Shown here one piece after another: positions 43,388-53,900 of a DNA stretch of 64,000 bases (positions within the stretch are counted from its first letter, which is position 1; each line of letters starts with the position of its first letter). This DNA comes from Ornithodoros turicata (Eukaryota > Arthropoda > Arachnida > Ixodida > Argasidae). The notes under the pieces are model-generated. The model did not search any database, was not told where the DNA came from, and worked only from the letters and a program-made list of their open reading frames with translations. The stretch is from positions 72,667,687 to 72,731,686 of the forward strand of contig NC_088206.1 in the NCBI RefSeq assembly GCF_037126465.1, in the 5' to 3' direction. The translations under genes and the position numbers were made by a program.

Positions 43388-44018
43388 GAGTGGTTCCCAA
43401 ACTGTGGGTCGCGACCCCCACGGGTGTCGTGACATGTTCCGAAAGGGGTGCGAAGCGACCCACGCCATGCCCGCTACTCTGCGTGCTTCGGAAGCCCGGG
43501 GCAGTAGACCCCGAGGTTTCTCATAAATGCGCTTGCATGCGGGGTACGCGACGCTTTCCATGCATCACACAGCCTCGCTTTCACGTCTACTTTCACTTGT
43601 GCACCGGAGCAAAAATCTATGTCGTGAGCTCCACTCGCTCCCACTAAAGGCCACAGCGTCTGTGTCTATCGCGGCATACACGGACGCCCCGTCTTCACGG
43701 TGCACCGCGCAGTGGTGTCTTCTTGAATTAGAGCGGACGCCAAAAACCTAAGGGAACCGTTTCGCGTGCGGTGTCGGTGAGCGAAGCACGCGTTGTGCAG
43801 CATGTCGTTGTGCAAGTCGTTTTGGCCCAGAGAACTGGCTCTGAATGTAGCTCCAATACAATGTCTGTGTATTGTTTTGGCTAACGTTCTTGCGCTGAGA
43901 TAGGAAGACGTCCGGCAATGCGACGAGGGAAACCGGGATGGAGGGGGGGGAGGGGGGGTTGCGACAGGGTCGTCTATATTTTTATGGGGCGCGGGACGGC
44001 GAAGTTTGGGAACCACTG
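43388..44018. mobile_element. hAT element (Charlie-type ends), 631 bp
   Basis: The right end is the inverse of CAGTGGTTCCCAAAC, and the left end is GAGTGGTTCCCAAAC. Flanks ACGTAGCG (43380-43387) and GCGTAGCG (44019-44026) match at 7 of 8. The CAGTGGTTCYCAAAC terminus is characteristic of Charlie-like hAT transposons. No intact coding. Confidence 0.75.
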
Positions 44019-44026
44019 GCGTAGCG

Positions 44027-46078
44027 GATAAGGCTGGCAGACAATGAACAACAGCAGCAAAATATACGCCTTTTATCCGCTCCTCATCCGCCACGGGTTT
44101 TAGAGTGTATAGCACTTCGCGGTGCCCAACACGGAAACCAAGAAAAATTCTTCCTCGATCGTTGCTTCCTTCCGACAACGAACGCAATCTCCGAGGGACG
44201 TTCCCGAAAGCACCGATTCGTCTTGCCGTATTTCCCTTTCTGTCTCCTCGTAAGTCCCTGACCTTCCCTACATCCCGAATTCCACAGTTGTTACCGGAAC
44301 TGCCTCGTGACGTACCGTTCGAGAAAGTAAACTGCCACTATTGCCTTTTCCCCAATCGGCATAAGCAAAGCGTGCTTTCTCCTTATATGACATACCCCCG
44401 GCCAGACTGTAATCCCTCTTTCGTTTTCTTTCTCCTCGCGTCTTCCCGAAAATACAGAGGCAGTGTTGCCAAACCCTCAATCAAAATTTTTGTTGTTGAC
44501 GCGGGGCAGAAATAGTTTTTTTCCAGAACGCCCTCGAGAAACAACAAAAGAACATAGTACTCGTGGCAGATCGCATTCCATGCGTCTCCCATCTGTTCCC
44601 TTGCAGTATCCCCGAAAGAACCTACTTCCCGTTCTCCTCGACTTCAATAAGGAACCTCCCCGTGGTCGCATTCAGCAGAAACACACATCTCCTTGTGCAA
44701 TAGCGCTGTAGCGTATATATTGGCCCCCCGCCAATACAACTTTGAAATTGCGATTTTTATAAGACCCGTTTTCGCTTTATTCGCACCAAGTCGCCGTGTC
44801 ATTCCTGAGCCGTACCGGTCTGAAGCGGTTCCTGTCCGGTTGAAACCGACCAACAGCTGCCTGTCTGCTGGAAATTCAATGTGACACGGGATGTGAAGGG
44901 ATCCCCCGGCGGGGCTTTGACCTTCAGGACGGCGGTAAAATTTTATTGCTCCTCCTTTCTAATAAGGCGCTGGCGGGGTTAGGGAGCTCGTTAATGGCGG
45001 TCGTGTTTATTGGAGCCGAGTAAACGTTTGATTAGGATCTCGTCAAATGTGGGTCAATTTGTAATCTATGTCGCCAGAAAACCCTCGGTGGTTTGCTTAC
45101 GTGCTTTATCTTTTCGTGTGTATTGAACTGGGCTGATACTGCAGTTTTACCGGACATGGTGCAATGCTTTGTGTTCTTCGTGCAATATCAGTTGTTGCTT
45201 CTTTAGGAGTGTGTGAAGGCGGGGTAGTTGGTGTACATTCATCGTGATAAAGCAGCACAAAGACGCGGACAAAGAAGGAAGACAGGACGACTGCTAACTC
45301 TCAACTGGCAGTTTTTACTAAACAAAGCATGTTTATATACACAAAAGAAAGGTTGGTGCCTGCTCCTAGTCACATGACACCATCGGGTTACGCTGCAACG
45401 TGTTCCCGAGATAACTTATCTCCGCGGGGGAGAGGCTCAGTGACGGAGCGCTTATGCATTCATCATCGTCGTGTTTCGTAATAAAATTTCGTTCGTTTCG
45501 TTTCGTTTCATAAATAAAATTCGTCGTTGCTTCTTTAATAAAGTTTCTGGTATGATAGATACGTACCTTGCGGAAACAGGAAACACACACACATCTTTCA
45601 CTTCTTATATCTCCCTCTCTTCATACTTGGATACTTATCTTTATTTTCCCTCAGAAGTATGTCTTTATTCCATACACTTTATTCTTTATATTTTTGTATA
45701 TTCTGCTGGGAAACAGGTGCTCTCATCTACAAGTCATTTCCATAGCTTTTTTTTGCCTCACGTTATAGATGGTCATAATTGTTGACAAGCGTACAGTAAG
45801 GTGCACGGGTCAAGATGAGACGTCGGGCAAAACGCGACATTGTTTGAGTTGACGCCATCTGTCTCAAGAACGCAGAGCTTGATGAACTTGACGCTTTACT
45901 GAGAGGTGTCTTTACATGCGCACCTTATTTGGCTTGGGAATTGTCGTGATCGGCGCATGCGTTGAAGAGAGAGAAAATCTTCTTTTCATGGCGGGAGGGT
46001 GAAGTCTCACGAAAAAGGCGCCAGTTCCTGTGGCTCTTTTACAGCGTCAGCTGTATAGTGGACACTTTCCCGAGATCG
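44027..46078. other. Intergenic stretch, no gene recognised
   Basis: (TTTCG)n at 45490-45508. Frames at 44105-44515 and 45471-45785 lack family support. Confidence 0.4.
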
Positions 46079-46231
46079 CCCAAGCAGCACAATGTACTGA
46101 AATTCGAGTGCAATAGGGGTGGACGGGTAGGTGGGAGGCCTTGAACAGAATTCTGAAACTAAAGAACTTTGATAAGACACATACCGGCCACCCCTATTGC
46201 ACTTGACTTTCAGTACATTGTGCTGCTTGGG
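46079..46231. mobile_element. 153-bp foldback MITE, CCCAAGCAGC ends, copy 2
   Basis: Same arms as 3887-4039 (CCCAAGCAGCACAATGTACT, GTGCAATAGGGGTG) and identical total length, flanked by CG on both sides. Confidence 0.75.
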
Positions 46232-46360
46232 CGCGTCGGCGGCGGCGGCATTCGCATGTCCGCACAAAACCCTTATCGCATGTGCGCTAGGAGTAAGGAG
46301 GAGAATCCCGCCAACCGCTATATCGATGGAAAGTGAGATAAAAACCAAAGTACGCAGCAA

Positions 46361-46665
46361 AGCTTGCCGATGGCGTGGGAAATGTTGCGCGGCGCTTTAT
46401 CGTGTATGTTACTCGCGCCTTACCGCACGCACAAGCTTCTCGTCGTCGGAGACTTCAACGTGGCCGTTTCGCTGACCAAGAACACCACTTTCCGATGTCC
46501 GAACGTCTGGACCTTACGCTGTGCACCGACATCCGCTAACCCACAACTATAGACATGACTCGTGCATAGGCTTGGTGTTCCAGAACAGCTCCCTCGTTCA
46601 GGACACCACTCACCTCGCCAACCATTTCAGCGACCACAAATCAATACTCATCACGCTTAAATAAA
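46361..46665 (+). pseudogene. LINE-type endonuclease remnant
   Basis: The plus strand encodes LLVVGDFNV, the conserved DFN block of the exonuclease-endonuclease-phosphatase fold of LINE elements. After at least two frame shifts come SERLDLTLCTDIR, then a block ending HFSDHKSILITLK and a stop, where SDHK is the catalytic SDH motif. It is the C-terminal half of a LINE endonuclease with frameshifts and no reverse transcriptase after it. Confidence 0.6.
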
Positions 46666-46960
46666 TTTGTCTACACACTTTCATCCGGCCTCATTTCACC
46701 ACACGCACAGCTGTCGCTGAATTTCGCGTTACACGAGTCGTAACCGTGCTGTAATTTATTTTATTTTTATTTTCGTGAGTGCAGCGGTTGTAACGCGGCA
46801 GTGCTTCATTCCGAAAGGCAAAAGCCGACCATCAAGTGGCTTCCTGAGGTGTTTCTTATTCACTCATTGTCTGCGATATTTCGAACATACGAAAACAAAC
46901 AAACAAAACAAAAAAAGATTTTGCGGAGCGAAATATGAGGATGAAGCAAACCAAAAGCAC
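46666..46960. other. Intergenic stretch, nothing recognised
   Basis: T-rich at 46755-46772; A-rich at 46888-46917. No feature. Confidence 0.4.
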
Positions 46961-47230
46961 CAGCTCCCGTGGCGTAGTAGTTAGGATGACTGCTTTCCAC
47001 GCCGAGAGAGTTAAATGAGGCAGGTTCGAATCCCCGCACCGGGTTTTGGGGTCCCTGGGTTTTCCGCCAGACCTTCTAGACGAATGCCGGCACACTTCCC
47101 CCGAAGTCGGTCCAGGGCGCGCACTAACCTCCCACTCCTCCTTTGCTGTCTTCTCTCCATCTGTGCATGTCTGTACGCCGCACATAGCCACAGTTGCTTC
47201 GCGGCGCTAACACAGAATACCAATAAAAAG
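46961..47230 (+). mobile_element. tRNA-derived SINE, near complete
   Basis: The head has GTGGCGTAGTAGTTAGGATG and B box GGTTCGAATCC (47023-47033), body CCTGGGTTTTCCGCCAGACC and GGTCCAGGGCGCGCAC, and end block CACAGTTGCTTCGCGGCGCT, then AACACAGAATACCAATAAAA. Best head-to-tail copy besides 1657-1974. Confidence 0.75.
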
Positions 47231-47872
47231 CCAAAGGCGCCCAGCTCGCGGAGAATGGGTTCATCAAGGTTGCGTTGTGGGGTCATAAACTTCACTTAGC
47301 TTTCTTGCATTGCAAGAACGAACGGATGCGGGTCATTTTGCTATGTTGTCGCATTTTGGCCCGAGTGTCAGTGCAATATCAGACGATTATATGGCTTTCA
47401 AATCTGACGCCATATTTTTTGTGTTAGACTTAGTCTACCGCTTTTATATTTATACGTCGGAAGCTAATAAGGGACCCCTAAGAGCTTATAAGTAGATCGT
47501 GCCCTTCCCAGCTGCGGACGGCCGTTTCGTTCGAGTTGGAACTCAGGTCTGCACATCGCAGACGACACACAAGAGAGAACCAGTCTACAGACAAACAGTC
47601 GACACAAAAAGAGACGGTCAGTAGATACCAAAAGACACGGGGCTCAGATTCAGCGTTATCCTAATCGTGTTAGCCTAATCAGCCTACACGGTGAACCGTT
47701 CTTTCTCTTTCTTTCTGCTCTCAATTATTATTACGCATGTACCATATTCATAACCCCGACGTCCGCGCGAAAGTCGCGCAGACGAAAGAGTGATCCTCGA
47801 TAAAAAAATAAAATAAAAAATTACGTGCTTTGTACGGAGCGCCTCTATCACTAGAAATATCACTTGGGGAAG
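47231..47872. other. Intergenic stretch, nothing recognised
   Basis: One exact GCAGACGAC 9-mer at 47558. No gene. Confidence 0.4.
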
Positions 47873-48013
47873 CATCACTACGCGGGAATACGAAATAAAA
47901 GCGCTAAGATCATTGACAAAGGCGCATACACTCAACGTATACTGCTTTGTGTGTGTTGTTTATGTTTTCGCCTTTGTCAGGAATCTTAGCGCTCTTATTT
48001 CGTATTCGTGATG
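47873..48013. mobile_element. Foldback MITE-like element, 141 bp
   Basis: The left arm CATCACTACGCGGGAATACG...GACAAAGGCG and right arm CGCCTTTGTC...GTATTCGTGATG are inverted over about 45 bp with a few mismatches; shared block GAAATAARAGCGCTAAGAT. No clear target duplication. Confidence 0.6.
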
Positions 48014-48281
48014 TACCAACAAATTCGAAGGAACGTTTTGCGGTTTTACTTCACTATTGGGGACTGTGAGTAAAGTAAATTACTCGTTATTTTGTATGAA
48101 AATAAGTATCAGCGAATAAAGCTCGACGAAGCTGTCGTTATATGTATCATATAAATAACCAACCAGAACTTATTTCTCGGTGCAGCGGCGTTAAGAACGC
48201 ATCCCGCGTGTCCCGTGCTGCTGGTCCTATTTCACGGGATTGAGAAAGGAAGGCTCTTGAGAAAATGAGAACCACACTTAC

Positions 48282-48350
48282 CAAGACTCTATACGTGTAG
48301 GGGACCATCAGGTTTGAGCCCGTCGCTGCGGTGGTTGGAGAGATTTTCAT
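48282..48350 (-). CDS. Candidate first coding exon of an unidentified gene
   Basis: An ATG at 48350 opens 23 codons (starting MKISPTTAATG, ending PYTYRVL) and stops exactly at a consensus donor, TTG|GTAAGTGT, in phase 0. The ATG context (GGGAAAGATGA) is reasonable. A YRVL ending is compatible with the start of a nucleotide-binding (small GTPase-like) domain, but that is only a guess and no downstream exon was found between 36 and 48 kb. It could also be chance. Confidence 0.25.
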
Positions 48351-49540
48351 CTTTCCCACGCGAGTTCTTTCACGTAGTATACGCTTTCAGATGAGCCAGC
48401 GGCAAGTTGGCTTTGCCCGCACAACTCCAGCGCTTCGCCGGAAAGACCGCTTTACAGAAGAAGCTCGAGGGGAGGAAGCAACACGTGGTTTTTAGGAACA
48501 GCGAAGGCAAGGAGGACAAGGGGGAAAGGAAGGAGAAAAAAAAAAGGAAGGGGGATTGGAATTGATCGGTTCGTATGTTCTTTATTTCGAGATTTCGAGA
48601 CGCCGAAAGCGGATGTCGTCTGCTAAAGGGATGTCGTCTGTTCGTTTTACTTTCGATGGTGTGTCAGATTTCGCTCTAGAATGTGTGCATTTTTGCCACG
48701 TGGTTCATTCAAAGTCTATTTTTAGCAGGCGAGCACGGCTTCTACTGAACGGTAGTTTTTGTTATTTATTCGTTTTATTTAGAAAAACGGAGTGCCTACT
48801 CAGCATTTTTCTTCGCTATCGAGAAGTGCTATTTTTACGAATATCCGTTTTAGCGTACACGCCTTGGTTTTCCCATCGCTCGAAATACAGTTTCGAATAT
48901 TCTTAGCAAAATACATGAATGACACGGTGCTCATTAAACGAGTAATTTGAGCATAGGGGTCGTAGAGCTGTTTTTTTTTTGCAGATCTCTTAATTTTACA
49001 AAATACTGCGTGTCTTTTGGACGCTGACGACAGTCCATGCATAGTGCCACAGCAAAAATGTGCTCTATCATTGGGCACCAACCCGTAAAAGCTGTGGAAG
49101 ACCTGTGAGGTACATGATAGAGTATGTTCAGAAAAGGGCAGAAACTGGCAAAGGTAGTCAGTTTTTTTGTGGCTTGATGTGGACTGACCTTGTGCATTCA
49201 TTCTTTGTAAGGGATGAGAACATTTCCTACAAATACTTCCACTAAGCCCCACGCATTAGTGCTTGAGAAAGATACGTTTTCCCAGTATCTGCTCAGTTTG
49301 TTTCTCTATTAAGTAAATAAACAACATTACTGACGTTACAGAAGGATTGAAATGACTCAGAAGGAAAAGAAATTAGTTTTTTGCTGCAGCGTCAAACACT
49401 AAGGCATATTTTTAAAACTAAAAAGCTTGGGCTAGTGAAGGGCTTCTATGCACAAGCCAACTTTTAGGCGATACCTTGTGTTTAGTCTCCAATAGACTTA
49501 ACACTCGTTTTTCTCTAAACACCTGGATTTTACGAGGCAA
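48351..49540. other. Intergenic stretch
   Basis: One GTCGTCTGC at 48615 followed by a near repeat (GATGTCGTCTGTTCG). A-rich at 48536-48546, T-run at 48971-48981. No gene is recognised. Confidence 0.4.
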
Positions 49541-50747
49541 GATTTATTTGGGTGATGCATTTACAAATAGGCAGCAGCAGTAAAACCCTTTATTACACAT
49601 ACAATTGCGTACATACAAATTCTGTATGTACACGGAAATAGGAATGATGTTGCAAGGACTGGATTCAGTTCTTACGAATAAAGTATAATATAAAGTCATG
49701 CACATTTTTTTTTAGACAGATCACATACCACTCAACGTGACAGCAATCTATGCATTCTCTTATTTGTACAGCTTCGTTCTTCTATGTACACACTACAAAG
49801 TTGATGCACATATGTGCCTGCTCTCTCATTTACATATCAAAACCACAAAATGGGTGTGCTGAAAGGAAGGAATGTCCATGTCACCGGAAAATGGGATATG
49901 TTCCATATCAGTGTGAGCCTTTGCCATAAGGGCCCAAATAACAGTATATAGTTATCTAACTTGGTGGAGAATCGCGGAACATGTCAGATTCTGGTTGAAG
50001 TAACGAAAAACTAAGTCGCGTTACATTTTCCCAATTTAACCCGAGTAGATATAATCACGTGTAACCTAATCAAATGTAGACTAAATGTTGCGCGGGTAAT
50101 CTTGCGCAACAAATAATTTGAAATGTGTTTTCCGCTACGCTATGCAGTTTGTGCTCGTCCGTTAATGAGCTAATAAGCAGCGTTGCCAGCATTAGTCTTA
50201 TTCGCAATAAGATTGTTCTCAAACAAAAAAGTACAATTCCTCTTCTTGTTCCACCAGAAACTCAGTTTTAATCAAAATGACGTTATGTCACCAGTTTCAC
50301 GATTTTATGTACAGCTGGATTTTATTTCTAGCACACAATGAAAGATGATGCGGAGTTTAATGTGGTACGCTTTTGAAGCACGTTGCTCCTTCCACATAAC
50401 ATGCATGCATGTGAATGTATCTAACTAGAGCTGCGAAAACAGTCATTTTAAAACCAAACAGAACAGAGCATATGGGGAACTTTGTAGCACTGACTTTGTT
50501 GTACCCTCTCTTTTGGTATTTTCAGGCTTTTCTGTGCCGTTCGAAAGAGACTTTCCTCCAATTCGCCATTGTGACGCACAGTTCTTCGCTTTGGTATTAA
50601 AAAAATATGGATATCAGCACAGCCCCATATTTAACGCAACATATATTACGTGACAAGTAAGGCTAGACACATAATTCGTATATCAAATGTCTATAATGAG
50701 TCCAACACGCACATGCACAATATGTTGAGCCTATCACTGCTGTGTCT
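49541..50747 (-). other. Probable 3' untranslated and downstream region of ZFYVE1
   Basis: No coding or transposon signature. Minus-strand AATAAA signals lie at 50326-50321, 49594-49589 and 49548-49543; any could end the ZFYVE1 transcript. I cannot choose among them from sequence alone. Confidence 0.35.
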
Positions 50748-50977
50748 CTAAAGATCCGCTCTCTTGTTGCACTTGTCGCACACCCTCACTTCACCCTCCC
50801 ATCCACGGGAGGGCACGGGCCGCTTTGACTTTGAGCAGTCGTCGCAGACGCCCATCCCGCAGCCGCGGCAGTGGTGGAGGGATAGGCGGGGTCCGAAGGG
50901 CGTCGTGCAAACGGCACACTCTTTAATTTCGATGTCTGGTACCCAGTACGCCGGACGTGCAGAGTCTTTGATGAAAC
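50748..50977 (-). CDS. ZFYVE1: ZFYVE1 coding exon 13 (FYVE 2 and stop)
   Basis: Acceptor ATTGCAG, 75 codons then TAG at 50750-50748. RPAYWVPD, SLHHCRGCGMGVCDDC, PVPSRGW and RVCDKCNK. The residue before HHC is Leu, where human has Lys. Confidence 0.95.
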
Positions 50978-53900
50978 CTGCAATGAATCGTATTAAATTA
51001 ATTAAATTATTACTAATTAATTAAAATTAAAAATGTTATTAATTAATTAACTAAAATTAAAAATATTATCAATTAATTAAAATTATTTACATAGTTGCTG
51101 CAAAATACAAGGATAAGCATTACTGCCTCGGTTTTGGAGCAAACTATTCCTCTACATGATGCTGCAGCACAGAACGTGGAAGATGAAGAAATTCATTTAG
51201 CGCGGACCCCATGACAAGCGACATGCTACAGATTTTGTGTCGCTGTCGCGGGTGCCAGTGCTGCTGTTTCCCGACCCATTTGAGCGGCGCCAAAAGTGAG
51301 CTGCGAAACAACATTTCAGGAAAAAAAAAAAAATCTGCATTTCCCAACGTAACACCTCACGACGTCAAGTGATTTTAGTTTATATACATACTGAACCAAA
51401 TAGAGTCATCAATTAATAGCGCCAAATTATGTGTACATGTATTTTACAGGGCCGGCTCTTGGGGCCGGTGCCTGGTGGCACTGTGGTTCCCGCGCTTTCG
51501 TTGTCATCTTTTATTTTATTTTTTATTTTTACCCTTTTCGCCACTTTTACTTTCGAAAGGCCGCATGCTTTTTGACTATCAGTTTTGAAATGTCGAAAGT
51601 CGAAATGTCGAGTTGTCCTTCTCCGCTCTGCCACCAAATTTGGCAAAATTGGCCAAAAGGCTGGCAACACTCTTTGAGCGACACGCTACAAACAGTGCTT
51701 TTTTTTTTTCTCTCGCACGCGTGGCACCTCCACCATCGATTCTCTCGCTATCGCTTGTTATGGGGTCCGCGCTTTAGAAGGAATGTCTGATCACTGCATA
51801 CGTCAGACATGCATATCACATCTGCAGAGTTCATGTTCTGGCTCTGCTGTAACATTGAGAGGAGTTTAGGTTTGGTTCAACACCAAAAATGCTGTGGGTG
51901 TTTTGGTCGTTCTCCGTTCCGTAGTGCAAGCTGCATTGTGCTTACGGGTGTTTGCACCAGACTGGGCAAGAAAAGACATTTGCATTGGCAAGTTTAGAGA
52001 TGCGGATATGTTTTTTTTTTTTTTTTTTTAGTTTAGAGCAAGCTCGATCGTGTGGGTTCTTATTTTGCAAAACAATACGTATATGATTTGGGGCCAGTTG
52101 CAGGCTTACTTCGAGGCGTGTTTGTAAGGACGGAATATTTGTTTTTGTAAACACAGGGCACAAAATAGTTTGAACAAATACAAAGAACCAGGTGACAGGA
52201 TGAGTGGTGCGTCATTGGTCATATCCTGTGTGCCGTTAGAGTTACCAAGGCAACATGGACAAGCTGTCACGGCGTTTTGCGTTTCAAAACACAGAGGAGT
52301 CTGAACAGAAAGTGGACCTCACCTATTGGATATTCAATGGCTGACGCCACAACACCTAATGTACTTCGCAGCACTTCCCCCACTTTGCGCGCTGTCAGAT
52401 CACGCTCTTCGGCGCTACCCGCTTCCTCGACAGTTGTTGTGCCGTCTTCTACTGGAAGGGAAAAGATATAGCTTATAAAATTTGCACGATGCATGTATGG
52501 AGCGCATACTCAAACAGTATGCTTGAAGGCAAAGTTGGAGCAGAAACAAACCTTTGGAAAAGCAGTCGTCACAAACTCGAACGTCCTCATTGCCCCAACC
52601 GCGTTCGGGGACGGGTCTCTTGCGCGATGAACAGTCGTCGCAGAAGCCCTCTCCGCAGGCTCGGCAGTGATGTTTCGTGTCCTGTTGGTGGAACTCCTTC
52701 TCACACTTATGACACCTCTGAAAAAAAAAAGAAAGAAAAGAAAGTATTTCAATGTTTTGGTTTGTATTGTATTTATATTGTATTGGGTGAAGGGCAAATG
52801 GAGCAATTCATGTAGAATCAAGTTACACGTGAACATACGTATGTTTGTATAGCTCCAGGGTTGTTGCTTGGTCCAAATTGATCCAAATGACCTTAAATTA
52901 TTATGTCATTACCGTAACAGTAGTAATTTTCACAAGGTCCCGATATTTACGAGTGTCACGACCGTGATTTTCCAAGAACAGAAACAGAAAAGTTTGAGTG
53001 CTGGAATTTGTGAGGAATATTCTATATGACTTACAGAGTGTAAAGCACTGTAGCACTCTATTTTACCACACGTGTACCACGTTTCACAACATTTTTTCAC
53101 TGCTTCCCACTGCTGTCAATTCCCCCACTCGTCCCAACATCATTTCGCGCTCGTTCTCAGCTCTCGAATGTAAGTCTCAACATGGACTTCAAATTCATTA
53201 ACGGAGACTCCATTTGGGTGTTACGGAAGAACAGACAATTTTGCACACTCTGACCAAGCCCCGGACTTCTAGTCTTGTGACGCATATGAGCCGTACGGCA
53301 AACACGAACCGCAAAATAAAGGTCCTCCGATGTATTCCTCAAACTCAATTTCAATCACCCCCCTTGTGGACAGACACCTCTGTCGTTTTCTTTTCTGCTG
53401 ACTCCATTTGAATGCGCAAATTATTACGGCAGCAAAACTAACCACTTTTCAGTATTTACGTACGATTAGAACTATACAAAAATATGACAAATAAATTTAT
53501 ATTAGGAACTGCACCGCATATGACAATTACCAGAACTTTGTAATTGGGCACCCAATACGGTGGAGCAATCTGGTCGGCCATCCAGCTGCTGATCGTCTTT
53601 GCGGGAAGCGCGCTGTAGCTCGTGACCGTGTCCGTGATGATGTGAAAGTTGTCTATCACCTTCCTCGCAGTGTTGGTCACTTCTGCCAATGGCGGCTGTT
53701 GCTGCGAGATTATTATTGAGCGTAAATACGCGAGTCGTCCAGCATACGCCACACACTTACTTCTGGCCAAACGTGAACAATCTCTTTACGCGCTACGGTC
53801 TCTGTGGGGTCCTTATTTCCGTACCAATACTGGCGGCTTCGATAGATGACGCCACACCCAGGACACTCCAAGACATAACTGTCGAAAAACCCACATAACA

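Noticed and set aside
43666..44187. 173-codon minus-strand frame
   Set aside because: It lies across the Charlie-type hAT element (43388-44018) and its flank, includes a proline run from G-rich sequence, and shows no transposase motif.
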